A DNA stretch of 9,439 bases from the NCBI GenBank assembly GCA_959602365.1, contig CAUGSS010000059.1:1-9439 (forward strand), given 5' to 3'. The notes beneath the pieces are model-generated. The model was not told the origin of the DNA and did no database searches. It worked only from the letters and a program-made list of their open reading frames with translations. Positions 1 through 6,596 of this stretch are shown here, in pieces. Position 1 is the stretch's first letter; each line of letters starts with the position of its first letter. The DNA comes from an uncultured Eubacteriales bacterium (lineage in GTDB: Bacteria; Bacillota; Clostridia; Oscillospirales; Oscillospiraceae). The translations under genes and the position numbers were made by a program.

Positions 1-539
1 TCCTGGGCCTCCTTCAGCGCCGCCTCAAAGGAGAGGCCCGCGCGGATCATCCGGGTCAGAATATAGTTTGTGGTTCCGTTCAGGATACCGGCAATCTCAG
101 TCAGCTCATTGGCCGCCAGGCACTGGTTGATGGGCCGGATGATGGGGATGCCGCCCCCCACGCTGGCCTCGAACAGATAGGACACGTTGTGCTGTTTGGC
201 CAGCTGCAGCAGCTCATACCCGTGGGTGGCCACCAGTTCTTTGTTGGAGGTGACCACGCTCTTGCCGGCGCTCAGGGCGCGGCGGGTGTAATCCAGGGCG
301 ATGGTGGCTCCGCCAATGGTTTCCACCACCACATCCACCTCCGGGTCCTGCTCAATAACCGAAAAATCATGGATGACCTTGTCGGCAAACATGCTCTCCG
401 GGAAGTCCCGTATGTCAAGAATATACTTCAGGTTGACCTGATTGGCCACTTTTTCTGAAATATGCTGGCCATTCTTGTGAATGACCTCGGCCACGCCGGA
501 ACCGACGGTGCCAAACCCCAAAATCGCAACATTAACCAT
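1..539 (-). CDS. hom: Homoserine dehydrogenase, N-terminal 179 residues (cut by window edge)
   Basis: Catalyses NAD(P)H-dependent reduction of aspartate 4-semialdehyde to homoserine, the branch point to threonine and methionine; cytosolic. The reverse-strand translation starts MVNVAILGFGTVG, a Rossmann nucleotide-binding loop (GFGTVG, residues 8-13). It continues with VVVETIGG (about 71-78), SNKELVATHG (98-107), the signature SVGGGIPII (126-134) and NGTTNY (154-159), all in family order. The catalytic-domain end and any C-terminal ACT domain lie beyond position 1. The ATG at 539 has an AGAGGTG ribosome binding site at 545-551, 5 nt away. The gene lies 45 nt downstream of the ACT-domain regulator on the same strand with no promoter or terminator visible between them, so the two are probably co-transcribed. 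Identification is confident; cofactor preference cannot be read from this part. Confidence 0.95.
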   Translation of the reverse strand, partial: MVNVAILGFGTVGSGVAEVIHKNGQHISEKVANQVNLKYILDIRDFPESMFADKVIHDFSVIEQDPEVDVVVETIGGATIALDYTRRALSAGKSVVTSNKELVATHGYELLQLAKQHNVSYLFEASVGGGIPIIRPINQCLAANELTEIAGILNGTTNYILTRMIRAGLSFEAALKEAQ

Positions 540-584
540 ACATACACCTCTGTTCTTCTACGCTATAGTTTATGACAGCCGGGG

Positions 585-1025
585 TCAGCCGGCCAAAATT
601 TCAAATTGCACCACTCCGTCCAAATCGTTGAGCTGCCGAATCAACTCGTCCAGGGGATCTTTCATGCCGGAGGTCTCCGCACTGATGGTGACCGCACCGC
701 ATCCATTGACCGGAATGGACTGGTTGATGGTGAGGATATTTGCCCCAGATATGGCAAAGATATTCAGGATAGAGGACAACACCCCCGGCTCATCCCGAAG
801 CATGGATTGAAACGTGACAATATGGCCGCTCATCATGTCATTAAAGGGCATGACCGAATCCTTATACTTATAGAAGGCGCTGCGGCTGATGCCCACGCGC
901 TGGGCGGCCTCGTTGATGGTGCTCACTTCCCGCAGCTCCAGCATTCGCTTTGCCTGGACCACCTTGAGAAAGACCTCGGGCAGCTTATCCGCTTCCACAA
1001 TAAAATATTTCGGCCGCTGGGCCAT
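585..1025 (-). CDS. HTH + ACT domain regulator, UPF0735 / PheB-ThrR family
   Basis: 146 residues, close to the usual family length. Residues about 36-60 (STINEAAQRVGISRSAFYKY) form a helix-turn-helix. Residues about 69-145 form an ACT domain, with the ligand-loop-like stretch DEPGVLSSILNIFAISGANI at 78-97. The Bacillus subtilis family member, formerly PheB, is known as ThrR, a DNA-binding regulator of threonine biosynthesis. Its position directly before hom supports the same role here: sensing an amino acid and adjusting the homoserine/threonine branch. A GTG at 1034 would add three residues. I prefer the ATG at 1025 because AGAGGTG (1032-1038) lies 6 nt upstream of it and overlaps that GTG. 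A strong promoter lies upstream, with a palindrome touching its -35. The family call is secure; the ligand and the target are inferred. Confidence 0.88.
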   Translation of the reverse strand: MAQRPKYFIVEADKLPEVFLKVVQAKRMLELREVSTINEAAQRVGISRSAFYKYKDSVMPFNDMMSGHIVTFQSMLRDEPGVLSSILNIFAISGANILTINQSIPVNGCGAVTISAETSGMKDPLDELIRQLNDLDGVVQFEILAG

Positions 1026-1077
1026 CTCCGTCACCTCTGCGTCCGCCTGTGGCGGTCATTTGTCTGTGTTGGCTTTT

Positions 1078-1106
1078 ATGATACCATAGCTTTCATCTGT
1101 TTTCAA
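1078..1106 (-). promoter_or_regulatory. Sigma-A promoter for the regulator-hom operon
   Basis: On the minus strand, TTGAAA (1101-1106) and TATCAT (1078-1083) are separated by exactly 17 nt. This gives a leader of about 45 nt before the ATG at 1025. It is the only strong promoter in the divergent region shared with the YtvI-like gene. Confidence 0.8.
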
Positions 1107-1118
1107 CGATAAGTATCG
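1107..1118. promoter_or_regulatory. Palindrome abutting the -35: candidate operator
   Basis: CGATA-AG-TATCG is a perfect 5-bp inverted repeat with a 2-nt spacer, immediately upstream of the operon's -35 box. Its place in a divergent region next to an HTH regulator fits an operator for that regulator. This is inference from position and symmetry only; a 12-bp palindrome can occur by chance. Confidence 0.35.
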
Positions 1119-1188
1119 CAAAAAATGACGGATTATCCCCGCTGCTGTCCGCCCCGTTTCAGACATTTTACCGAAAGGAGGGCTTTAG

Positions 1189-2220
1189 ATGCGGATCAAC
1201 CATCAAAAGGCAGTTCTGATTTTGTGTGCCGCTGCAATCCTGCTGATTCCCGTTCTGCGCAGCGCGGTGCTCCCCTTTGCCCTGGCACTGTTTATGGCCG
1301 GGTGCTTTCAGCGGCCGATGGCAAAACTGGAAATGCGCCACATCCCCCGCTGGCTCTCTTCTCTGGCCATTCTGCTGATCGGCCTTGCGCCATTGCTGCT
1401 GCTGTTGGGATACGGCATACTGTCTCTGGCCCACTCTGTGCGGGACATCGCCCAGACCGTCATTCCCCGGCTGCAGTCTGAACACCTGCTGGACGACTGG
1501 CTCTATCGGGTGATGACCGCGCTCCCGCCTTCCCTGCAGGAGGTGTGCCGCGCCGCGCTGAATACACTGGCCCAGCAGAAAGACCAGTTTCTGGGAGAGC
1601 TGCTCACCCGTCTGGGCGCCTGGAGCTCTGGGCTGCTCACCACACTCCCTTCCCATCTGGGCGAAACCGGGCTCTTTCTGCTCTCCTTTCTCTTCTGTGC
1701 CATCAGCTATCCCGAGATCAGCGCGCTGCTGCGGCGGATTTTGCCCGAGGACTGGCGGGCATGGGCGGGTCGGGTGCAGCGGACCGCGGCCAACCAGCTG
1801 GGCCGTTGGTGCAGCGCAGAGAGCAAGCTGGTGGGACTGATCTTTCTGGAGCTGGCTCTGGGGTTGGCTCTGTTGCGCATCAAGCGCTGGTTTTTCTTTG
1901 CAGCCCTGATCGCCCTGGTGGATCTGCTGCCCCTGGTGGGCTCCGGCCTGATGCTGCTGCCCTGGGCCGCCATCCGGCTGTTGATGGGCGACCAGCTCCA
2001 GGCGCTTGGGTTGGTGCTGATCTGGATCTGTGTGTGGACCACCCGAACGGTCATGGAGCCCAAATTGGTGGGCCGTCAGCTCCAGCTGCCGTCCGCCATC
2101 TCCTTCTTTGCCGCCATTCTGGGGGCAAAAGTGTGGGGGCTGAAAGGCCTGATCCTGTTTCCCGTACTGGCGGCAGTGGCCATCAGTTTTCTCTCCTCCC
2201 AGAGCGTTGCCAAGCGATGA
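1189..2220 (+). CDS. ytvI: YtvI-type / AI-2E family polytopic membrane protein
   Basis: 343 residues, about seven hydrophobic segments: roughly residues 8-40 (a long stretch, perhaps two helices), 56-82, 158-174, 212-230, 234-264, 270-284 and 302-336. A polar, partly amphipathic region spans 83-155. The family-typical DLLPLVGSG (245-253), between a long hydrophobic helix and another membrane segment, and the later EPKLVG (290-295) match the AI-2E/YtvI/YueF permease family. B. subtilis YtvI is a sporulation integral membrane protein of similar length with no defined transport substrate, so autoinducer transport should not be assumed. The start is fixed by AAAGGAGG at 1174-1181, 7 nt before the ATG. 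It is divergent from the ACT regulator and convergent with the PBP. No convincing sigma-A promoter was found upstream; a sporulation sigma factor is possible but unsupported. Confidence 0.8.
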   Translation: MRINHQKAVLILCAAAILLIPVLRSAVLPFALALFMAGCFQRPMAKLEMRHIPRWLSSLAILLIGLAPLLLLLGYGILSLAHSVRDIAQTVIPRLQSEHLLDDWLYRVMTALPPSLQEVCRAALNTLAQQKDQFLGELLTRLGAWSSGLLTTLPSHLGETGLFLLSFLFCAISYPEISALLRRILPEDWRAWAGRVQRTAANQLGRWCSAESKLVGLIFLELALGLALLRIKRWFFFAALIALVDLLPLVGSGLMLLPWAAIRLLMGDQLQALGLVLIWICVWTTRTVMEPKLVGRQLQLPSAISFFAAILGAKVWGLKGLILFPVLAAVAISFLSSQSVAKR

Positions 2221-2226
2221 GCAAAG

Positions 2227-2257
2227 AGAAGCGCCGCCCATGCAAGGCGGCGCTTCT
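2227..2257. terminator. Perfect hairpin between convergent genes
   Basis: A 12-bp perfect stem (AGAAGCGCCGCC, 2227-2238, with its complement at 2246-2257) closes a 7-nt loop. It lies 6 nt after the YtvI-like stop and 35 nt after the PBP stop. It could end both convergent transcripts, although neither side has a long U-run, so termination may be weak or the hairpin may instead protect the 3' ends. Confidence 0.6.
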
Positions 2258-2292
2258 GACTCATATTATGGGCTGGCGGAATCATCCGCCCA

Positions 2293-5094
2293 TTATCCTC
2301 CCTCAGATGTCCCGCTGGAATTGCCTCCGGTAATTCCGTCAATGATATCGTCTATGATGCTCCCGCTCGAGACATTGACCGTCACGGTCAGAGAGACGCT
2401 GGGCGCATACTCGGTGGCGTCCGCAGTCACGGTAATCACCGCAGTACCCGCGCTGACCACAGTGACATTGCCGTTGGCATCCACGGTGGCCACCGCCGGA
2501 TTGCTGGAGGAGTAGCTGATGGCGCCGCCGGGATTGCCGGCCCCGTCCACGCTGTAGGCACCCAGAGAGAAGGGGGCGTCGCCCACCGTCTTGGAATAAG
2601 ACGCGGAGGCCACCGTCACGGTCTGCTGGCTCATCAGTTCCCGGTTGGCCAGCCACTCCTCTGTATGGAGGGTGCACTGTCCCTGGGACTCCACCCAAGA
2701 CTTCAGCTGGTAGCTGTCGCCCACCGTGACAGAGGCGGCAGCCTCATCCCGATAGAAGTCCAGCACGGGTATCTCAGAGCGGCTCTCCTCCGGGCAGTAC
2801 TCGCCGGCCAGATGATACATACCGGTGTCCCCGATGGGGTCGTCCAGACAGACCGTCACCGTCGTGTGAACGCTGCAGTAATCCGTGGGGGCATCACCTT
2901 CCACAAAGTAGCCGGTCGCCGCACAGCCGGCAGCACTGCAGACACTGGTGGCCAAATCGCCGCTCTTGGTACAGTAGGTGGCGGAGACCACATTCTTGCT
3001 GGTGGTTGCAAGCTCCACATCGGGAAGCCCCTCCACCAGGCTGCTCATCACCTGCTGCCAGAGGGTGACTGCCGGGTTACCGGAGACGCTGATATCCTCA
3101 GGCTGATCGTAACCCACCCAGACCGCGGCAGTGTAATAACCAGTATAGCCGCAGAACCAGCGGTCATAGTTGTCCGTGGTGGTACCGGTCTTACCTGCCA
3201 CCGTCATACCGGAGATGGCCGCCCGGGTGCCGGTGCCGCTGGTGACAACCCCCTCCAGCATCCGGTTCATATAATAGCAGGTATCCTCGCTGAGCACGGC
3301 GTTGCCGGTCTCATCGTTTTCCAGAATGACATTGCCGTCGCTGTCAGTGACAGTGGTGTAGAGATGGGGCTCAACATACATGCCGTTGCGGGGGAACACA
3401 GAGAATGCCCCGGCCATCTCAAATGTGGTCACACCCTCCGTCAGGCCGCCCAGTGCCAGAGGGGCATAGTCAATATCAGAGTACACCCGTCCATTGGAGC
3501 CCTCATAATAGGAGACCAGGCTGCTGATGCCAAACCGATTTACCAGATATTCATAGGAGGTCTCCACCCCCACCAGATCCAGCGTCTTGACGGCGCTGGT
3601 GTTCAGCGAGTTGACCACCGAGTTGTATACGCTGGTCAGGCCGGAATACGTCCGGTTGGAGTTTCTGGGCCAGGGGTTTCCATCATTGAGCATAAACGGG
3701 GTATCGTCCACGGCGGAATAGGGCGTAATCAGCCCCTCCTCCAGGGCGGGCGCATAGACGGAAATAGCCTTAAGCGAGGAACCGGGCTGGCGCAAGCTGT
3801 CGGTGGCCCGGACCAGAGAACGGCTCTCAGTCTTCTCTCCGATGCCGCCGGACAAAGCCACCACCGCACCGGTCTCATTGTCCACCACAGTGATAGCGGA
3901 CTGGAGCGGCGCGCCGGAGTCGGACTCCATCCCCGCCAGAGCGTCGGGATTGCTGTACACCGCGTCCACCTTGGCCTGGGCATCCGGATCGAAGCAGGTG
4001 TAGATGGACAGACCGCCATGGAACAACATGTTGCTGGCCGCCTCATTGGAGATGTTGAACTGTTCCATCAGATCCTGCTGGACCGCATCAATCACCGCGT
4101 CCACATACCAGGAGTTGATATCCCCAGAGGAACTGCCCACAGTGGCCGCCTGGGAACCATCCTCAAACACCATAGTGACCTGGGATGCGTCATAGACAAA
4201 ATTCTTGTTCCCATCCTCGTCCACAGTGCCGTCGGGCAGATAGCCCAGCTTGGCCAGGGCGGTCAGCTCCTCTTCCTCACTGATATACCCCTGTTCATAC
4301 ATCTGCATAACCACGGTAGAAGCCCGGCGCATGTTATTGTCCAGATGATTATAGGGATCATAAAGAGAAGGGTTGTTTGTAATGCTGATCAGGCTGGCGC
4401 ACTCCGCCAGATCCAGCTCGGAGACATCCTTTGCAAAATACCGATAGGCCGCTGTATAGACGCCGTTGCACTGGCGGCCCAGGTAGATGTTGTTGAGATA
4501 GAGCTCCAGAATTTCTTCCTTGGAGTGATTGCTGTCAAACTCCAGGGCGGAGAAAATTTCCAGCACCTTCCGCTTGACGGTGACGTCGTCGTTCTGGGAC
4601 AGGTTCTTAATCAGCTGCTGGGTAATGGTGGAACCGCCTTGAACGTCCCGGCCGGTGAACATATAATAGACCGCGCCCAGCGTGCGCCGCCAGTCCACGC
4701 CATTGTGCTCCCAGAACCGCTTGTCCTCGATGGCCACGGTGGCGTTGATCAGATTTTTCGGCAGCTCGTCATAGGTGATCCACACACGGTTCTCGTTTGC
4801 ATACAAGGTTTTCATGATCTGCCAGCTCTGGGATGTGTCATCCCAATAATAGATATTGGATGAAAGGCTGGGGTCGTAGGCCTGGGTATTCAGTGTAGTC
4901 TGGGCTTCCTCCGCCTGGGGAATGATGACGTCCTGAACATAGGTCTTGGCGTACCCCATCATAAACAGGCCGGTCAGCAGACCGCCCAGCAGGATTGTGC
5001 CCAATACAATACCCAGCCACTTGAAAAAACGGCCGGTGATATACAGCGCCAGGGCGCCGCCAGTCCGCTTTCTCCGCTTGGTTTTTTTAGCCAA
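2293..5094 (-). CDS. Class A penicillin-binding protein (glycosyltransferase-transpeptidase) with Big2 tail
   Basis: Bifunctional peptidoglycan synthase of 933 residues that polymerises lipid II and cross-links stem peptides outside the membrane. In order: a basic cytoplasmic start (KKTKRRKR); a membrane anchor at about 25-48; a GT51 domain with EDKRFWEHNG (catalytic Glu123), GGSTITQQ (153-160), SKEEILELYLNNIYLG (191-206); a transpeptidase domain with SSLK (Ser439, Lys442), SLN (496-498), KTGT (635-638). A Cys-containing linker follows (Cys708, 719, 724, 740, 749, 767), then a Big2 Ig-like domain (about 825-909, SSNPAVATVDANGNVTVVSA) and a Gly/Ser/acidic tail. I place the start at a TTG codon (5092-5094) because GGAGGTG (5101-5107) lies 6 nt upstream; the upstream ATG at 5154 would put a Pro/Arg-rich stretch before the anchor. 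All catalytic motifs are intact. Confidence 0.95.
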   Translation of the reverse strand: MAKKTKRRKRTGGALALYITGRFFKWLGIVLGTILLGGLLTGLFMMGYAKTYVQDVIIPQAEEAQTTLNTQAYDPSLSSNIYYWDDTSQSWQIMKTLYANENRVWITYDELPKNLINATVAIEDKRFWEHNGVDWRRTLGAVYYMFTGRDVQGGSTITQQLIKNLSQNDDVTVKRKVLEIFSALEFDSNHSKEEILELYLNNIYLGRQCNGVYTAAYRYFAKDVSELDLAECASLISITNNPSLYDPYNHLDNNMRRASTVVMQMYEQGYISEEEELTALAKLGYLPDGTVDEDGNKNFVYDASQVTMVFEDGSQAATVGSSSGDINSWYVDAVIDAVQQDLMEQFNISNEAASNMLFHGGLSIYTCFDPDAQAKVDAVYSNPDALAGMESDSGAPLQSAITVVDNETGAVVALSGGIGEKTESRSLVRATDSLRQPGSSLKAISVYAPALEEGLITPYSAVDDTPFMLNDGNPWPRNSNRTYSGLTSVYNSVVNSLNTSAVKTLDLVGVETSYEYLVNRFGISSLVSYYEGSNGRVYSDIDYAPLALGGLTEGVTTFEMAGAFSVFPRNGMYVEPHLYTTVTDSDGNVILENDETGNAVLSEDTCYYMNRMLEGVVTSGTGTRAAISGMTVAGKTGTTTDNYDRWFCGYTGYYTAAVWVGYDQPEDISVSGNPAVTLWQQVMSSLVEGLPDVELATTSKNVVSATYCTKSGDLATSVCSAAGCAATGYFVEGDAPTDYCSVHTTVTVCLDDPIGDTGMYHLAGEYCPEESRSEIPVLDFYRDEAAASVTVGDSYQLKSWVESQGQCTLHTEEWLANRELMSQQTVTVASASYSKTVGDAPFSLGAYSVDGAGNPGGAISYSSSNPAVATVDANGNVTVVSAGTAVITVTADATEYAPSVSLTVTVNVSSGSIIDDIIDGITGGNSSGTSEGG

Positions 5095-5173
5095 AAGAAC
5101 CACCTCCGGTAGTCGCACGGCCGGTCGTCCGAGGAGCCCGGCCGCAGAGGGCATATTCTACAAATAACTTCTC

Positions 5174-5200
5174 ATTTTACTATTGTAGCATATCTGTCAA
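5174..5200 (-). promoter_or_regulatory. Probable promoter of the PBP gene
   Basis: On the minus strand a perfect -35 TTGACA (5195-5200) is followed after 15 nt by TAAAAT (5174-5179). The spacer is 2 nt shorter than ideal. A second -10-like TACAAT (5182-5187) lies within it but lacks a properly spaced -35. The leader to the TTG start would be about 75 nt. Confidence 0.45.
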
Positions 5201-5225
5201 ATCCAGTCTCCTTTTTTCCTGATTC

Positions 5226-5288
5226 TTCCGGTTTAAGGCAAATTTTATCCATGCAGTCAGAGCCATTGACTGTATAGGGTCACCGGAA
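5226..5288. repeat. Nested inverted repeats before the BofC-like gene
   Basis: Outer arms TTCCGGT (5226-5232) and ACCGGAA (5282-5288) are perfect complements. Inside them CAGTCA (5254-5259) and TGACTG (5267-5272) are also complementary, with a 7-nt loop. The unpaired stretches between are long, so stability is modest. It could be a leader structure or operator; no clear sigma-A promoter for the following gene was found here. Confidence 0.3.
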
Positions 5289-5321
5289 ACAGGGCAAACT
5301 GGATCAGGCAGGTGAATACAA

Positions 5322-5681
5322 ATGAAACACTCTCATCCATCGATTCCGCTGCGGATTTCCCTTCTGTGCGGCACACTGGCCGTCAGTCTTGCCCTTTTGA
5401 TCACCGCATGGGCGCTTCCCATGCCTGACAGCAGCCAGACCAGCGCCCAGGCACAAGTGGAAGTGGCTGTCAACGCGGAAAAGAGCGCCGGGCAGGAGTC
5501 TTCTCTTGTGCTGCGCAGTACCGACGGCATGGTGTGCGTCTATCGAAACGGCGTCCTATTCTATAAAACGGATATTCCCGTGGTTTCTCTTCCGGAACAG
5601 AACCGAAAAGAACTGGAAGAGGGCATTGAAGTGTCCAGCGAGACCGAAATGCATCAGCTTCTGGAGGACTTTGGCGCCTGA
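5322..5681 (+). CDS. Small exported protein with BofC C-terminal-like domain
   Basis: 119 residues. One N-terminal hydrophobic segment (about 11-32) acts as signal or membrane anchor, followed by a low-complexity Ser/Gln/Ala linker. A compact C-terminal domain at about 60-119 carries SLVLRSTDGMVCVYRNG, VVSLPEQNRKELEEGIEVSS and HQLLEDFGA. This spacing (a turn, then SLP...L..GI.V.S..E...LLED) resembles the C-terminal domain of BofC, the forespore-secreted inhibitor of SpoIVB signalling in Bacillus, and small clostridial proteins that keep only this domain. The N-terminal BofC domain is absent, so a role in spore-stage proteolysis is only a suggestion. The ATG is preceded by AGGTG (5310-5314), 7 nt away. 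It is divergent from the PBP and 138 nt upstream of the DUF1292 gene, which has its own promoter. Confidence 0.7.
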   Translation: MKHSHPSIPLRISLLCGTLAVSLALLITAWALPMPDSSQTSAQAQVEVAVNAEKSAGQESSLVLRSTDGMVCVYRNGVLFYKTDIPVVSLPEQNRKELEEGIEVSSETEMHQLLEDFGA

Positions 5682-5717
5682 GCAGTCCCATCGGAAAAAA
5701 ATGACGCCCGCTTCCTA

Positions 5718-5746
5718 TTGCTTTTTTCCCGGCGGCACGTTACAAT
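5718..5746 (+). promoter_or_regulatory. Sigma-A promoter of the DUF1292 gene
   Basis: TTGCTT (5718-5723), 17-nt spacer, TACAAT (5741-5746). Transcription from about 5753 gives a leader of about 67 nt before the ATG at 5820. This also argues against any protein start inside 5718-5819. Confidence 0.7.
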
Positions 5747-5819
5747 AGAGCCAGAAGAAACAGGAACCCTCCTCCCCAGCGGCGGAGTCTGTGTCTCCTG
5801 GGAAAGGCCGGTATGCACT

Positions 5820-6113
5820 ATGAGCGAAGAATATGGTCCCGATTTCATCACCCTGACCGATGAGGAGGGCAACGAGTTCCAGCTGGAATACCTGGACACT
5901 CTGGAGTACAAGGGAGATGTCTACATGGCGTTCTTCCCCACCCTAGAGGAGGGGCAGGATGAGGACAGCGAGGAATACGGCCTGATCATCCTGCGGTGTG
6001 TCCCCGGCGATGAGGAGGACACGCTGGAATCTGTAGACGATGAGACCGTACTCAACGCGGTGTACGACCTGTTCATGGAGACCCTGTTTGAAGAGGAAGA
6101 AGACGGCGAGTAA
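5820..6113 (+). CDS. DUF1292 family acidic protein
   Basis: 97 residues, strongly acidic, no membrane segment or signal peptide, so cytosolic. It has the family pattern: an opening DFITLTDEEGNEFQLEYLDT (8-27), then YKGDVYMAFFP (30-40), an acidic loop, YGLIILRC (53-60), and a C-terminal helix VDDETVLNAVYDLFMETLF (72-90) ending in an acidic tail. DUF1292 proteins (YrzB in Bacillus) are widespread in Firmicutes without a settled function. The reading frame is open back to 5718, but a promoter occupies that stretch and the family starts at the MSEEYG methionine, so I use 5820. The ribosome binding site is weak: GGAAAGG (5801-5807) lies 12 nt upstream. A 6S-like RNA begins about 30 nt after the stop with no clear promoter, so the two may share a transcript. 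Confidence 0.88.
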   Translation: MSEEYGPDFITLTDEEGNEFQLEYLDTLEYKGDVYMAFFPTLEEGQDEDSEEYGLIILRCVPGDEEDTLESVDDETVLNAVYDLFMETLFEEEEDGE

Positions 6114-6140
6114 TCCTCCCCTTCTCATCTGAATGGACTG

Positions 6141-6345
6141 TTTGCCCTGCCGGGTGCGTGATGGCCTCCTTTATGGCCTACAATGTTAATATGGACTGCC
6201 AGAATAGACTCGTCCGGCGGTTTGCAGGCCTCCCGGCCCTTTCTTGAAAAGGGTTGGAAGTTGGAAGCAGATAAACCGGACGGAGGCGGCCCACCTGCAA
6301 TTACGCAGGCACATTTCGGGCCACACGGCCACGGCGGGGTTTTTT
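6141..6345 (+). ncRNA. ssrS: 6S-like regulatory RNA (ssrS)
   Basis: About 200 nt whose ends pair in a long closing helix. Positions 6145-6167 pair with 6318-6339 in roughly 20 pairs, broken only by single bulges (A6331, G6156, A6161), and TTTTTT follows at 6340-6345. Inside is a large bubble, then an inner stem CGTCCGG (6211-6217) with CCGGACG (6276-6282). The apical hairpin is about 10 bp (6233-6242 with 6248-6257). The 3' side of the bubble carries a small hairpin, CCTGC-AATTAC-GCAGG (6294-6309). Closing stem, open bubble with a 3'-side hairpin, and apical stem are the architecture of 6S RNA, which mimics an open promoter and binds sigma-A RNA polymerase. The start CCCTGCCGGGTGCGTG resembles firmicute 6S 5' ends. 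The 5' end is approximate and no clear promoter was found; another structured RNA class cannot be excluded. Confidence 0.68.
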
Positions 6346-6357
6346 ATCAGATTGGAT

Positions 6358-6386
6358 TTGTCCCAGTGATGCCAAATTCAGATAAT
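6358..6386 (+). promoter_or_regulatory. Promoter-like pair just before a terminator
   Basis: TTGTCC (6358-6363), a 17-nt spacer and GATAAT (6381-6386, one mismatch to consensus). The predicted start near 6393 lies only about 10 nt before a strong terminator hairpin, so any RNA would be about 40 nt. It may be fortuitous. Confidence 0.35.
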
Positions 6387-6400
6387 TTCAAACCGGTACG

Positions 6401-6432
6401 GTCCCGGGAAGCACAGCTTTCCGGGACTTTTT
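6401..6432 (+). terminator. Intrinsic terminator
   Basis: GTCCCGG (6401-6407) pairs with CCGGGAC (6421-6427). GAAGC pairs with GCTTT inside it with one irregularity, and a TTTTT run follows (6428-6432). It probably insulates the foldase promoter from read-through of the 6S-like RNA. Confidence 0.8.
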
Positions 6433-6468
6433 GCGGTCTGATCCGCCGGGCTCCCCCGGAGGAAGGTC

Positions 6469-6497
6469 TTGCAAGACGACTTATTTTGCGGTATAAT
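6469..6497 (+). promoter_or_regulatory. Strong sigma-A promoter of the foldase gene
   Basis: TTGCAA (6469-6474), 17-nt spacer, perfect TATAAT (6492-6497). Transcription would start near 6504, leaving a leader of about 115 nt. Confidence 0.85.
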
Positions 6498-6504
6498 AGC
6501 GGCT

Positions 6505-6596
6505 AAGCGGCTGCGATGACAGATTTTTCGTCTCTTCCATCCAGGCCGCTTTTGTAAAGGAAGTTTGGGCGCCCCATTTCCCTGCCGTGCGCCCAA
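6505..6596 (+). promoter_or_regulatory. Structured mRNA leader with two stem-loops
   Basis: First stem: AAGCGGC (6505-6511) with GCCGCTT (6545-6551), starting at the predicted first nucleotides of the RNA and followed by two more T residues. Second stem: TTGGGCGC (6565-6572) with GCGCCCAA (6589-6596), ending 4-6 nt before the GAGAGGA ribosome binding site (6601-6607). The sequence matches no riboswitch class I know; a role in controlling foldase expression is inference. Confidence 0.45.

Noticed and set aside
606..1112. A 168-codon plus-strand frame over the ACT regulator
   Set aside because: Shadow of a well-supported HTH-ACT gene; no ribosome binding site and no family signal.
1168..2241. 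A 357-codon open frame antisense to the YtvI-like gene
   Set aside because: Gln/Gly/His-rich low-complexity translation with no ribosome binding site. The plus strand has a perfect Shine-Dalgarno and a typical membrane protein.
2665..4863. A 732-codon open frame antisense to the PBP gene
   Set aside because: The opposite strand encodes intact GT51 and transpeptidase motifs. The antisense translation is rich in His/Gly/Ile without domains, which is typical of a mirror frame in a GC-biased gene.
5718..5819. A 34-residue N-terminal extension of the DUF1292 protein
   Set aside because: The stretch contains a sigma-A promoter (the putative TTG start is its -35 box), and the family begins at the ATG at 5820.
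6181..6186. TACAAT as a -10 box inside the 6S-like RNA
   Set aside because: No acceptable -35 lies 16-18 nt upstream; it falls in the 5' side of the RNA's central bubble, where promoter-like sequence is expected in 6S.
6183..6506. A 107-codon frame across the 6S-like RNA and terminator
   Set aside because: It runs through a strongly structured RNA, an intrinsic terminator and the next promoter, with no ribosome binding site or family resemblance.
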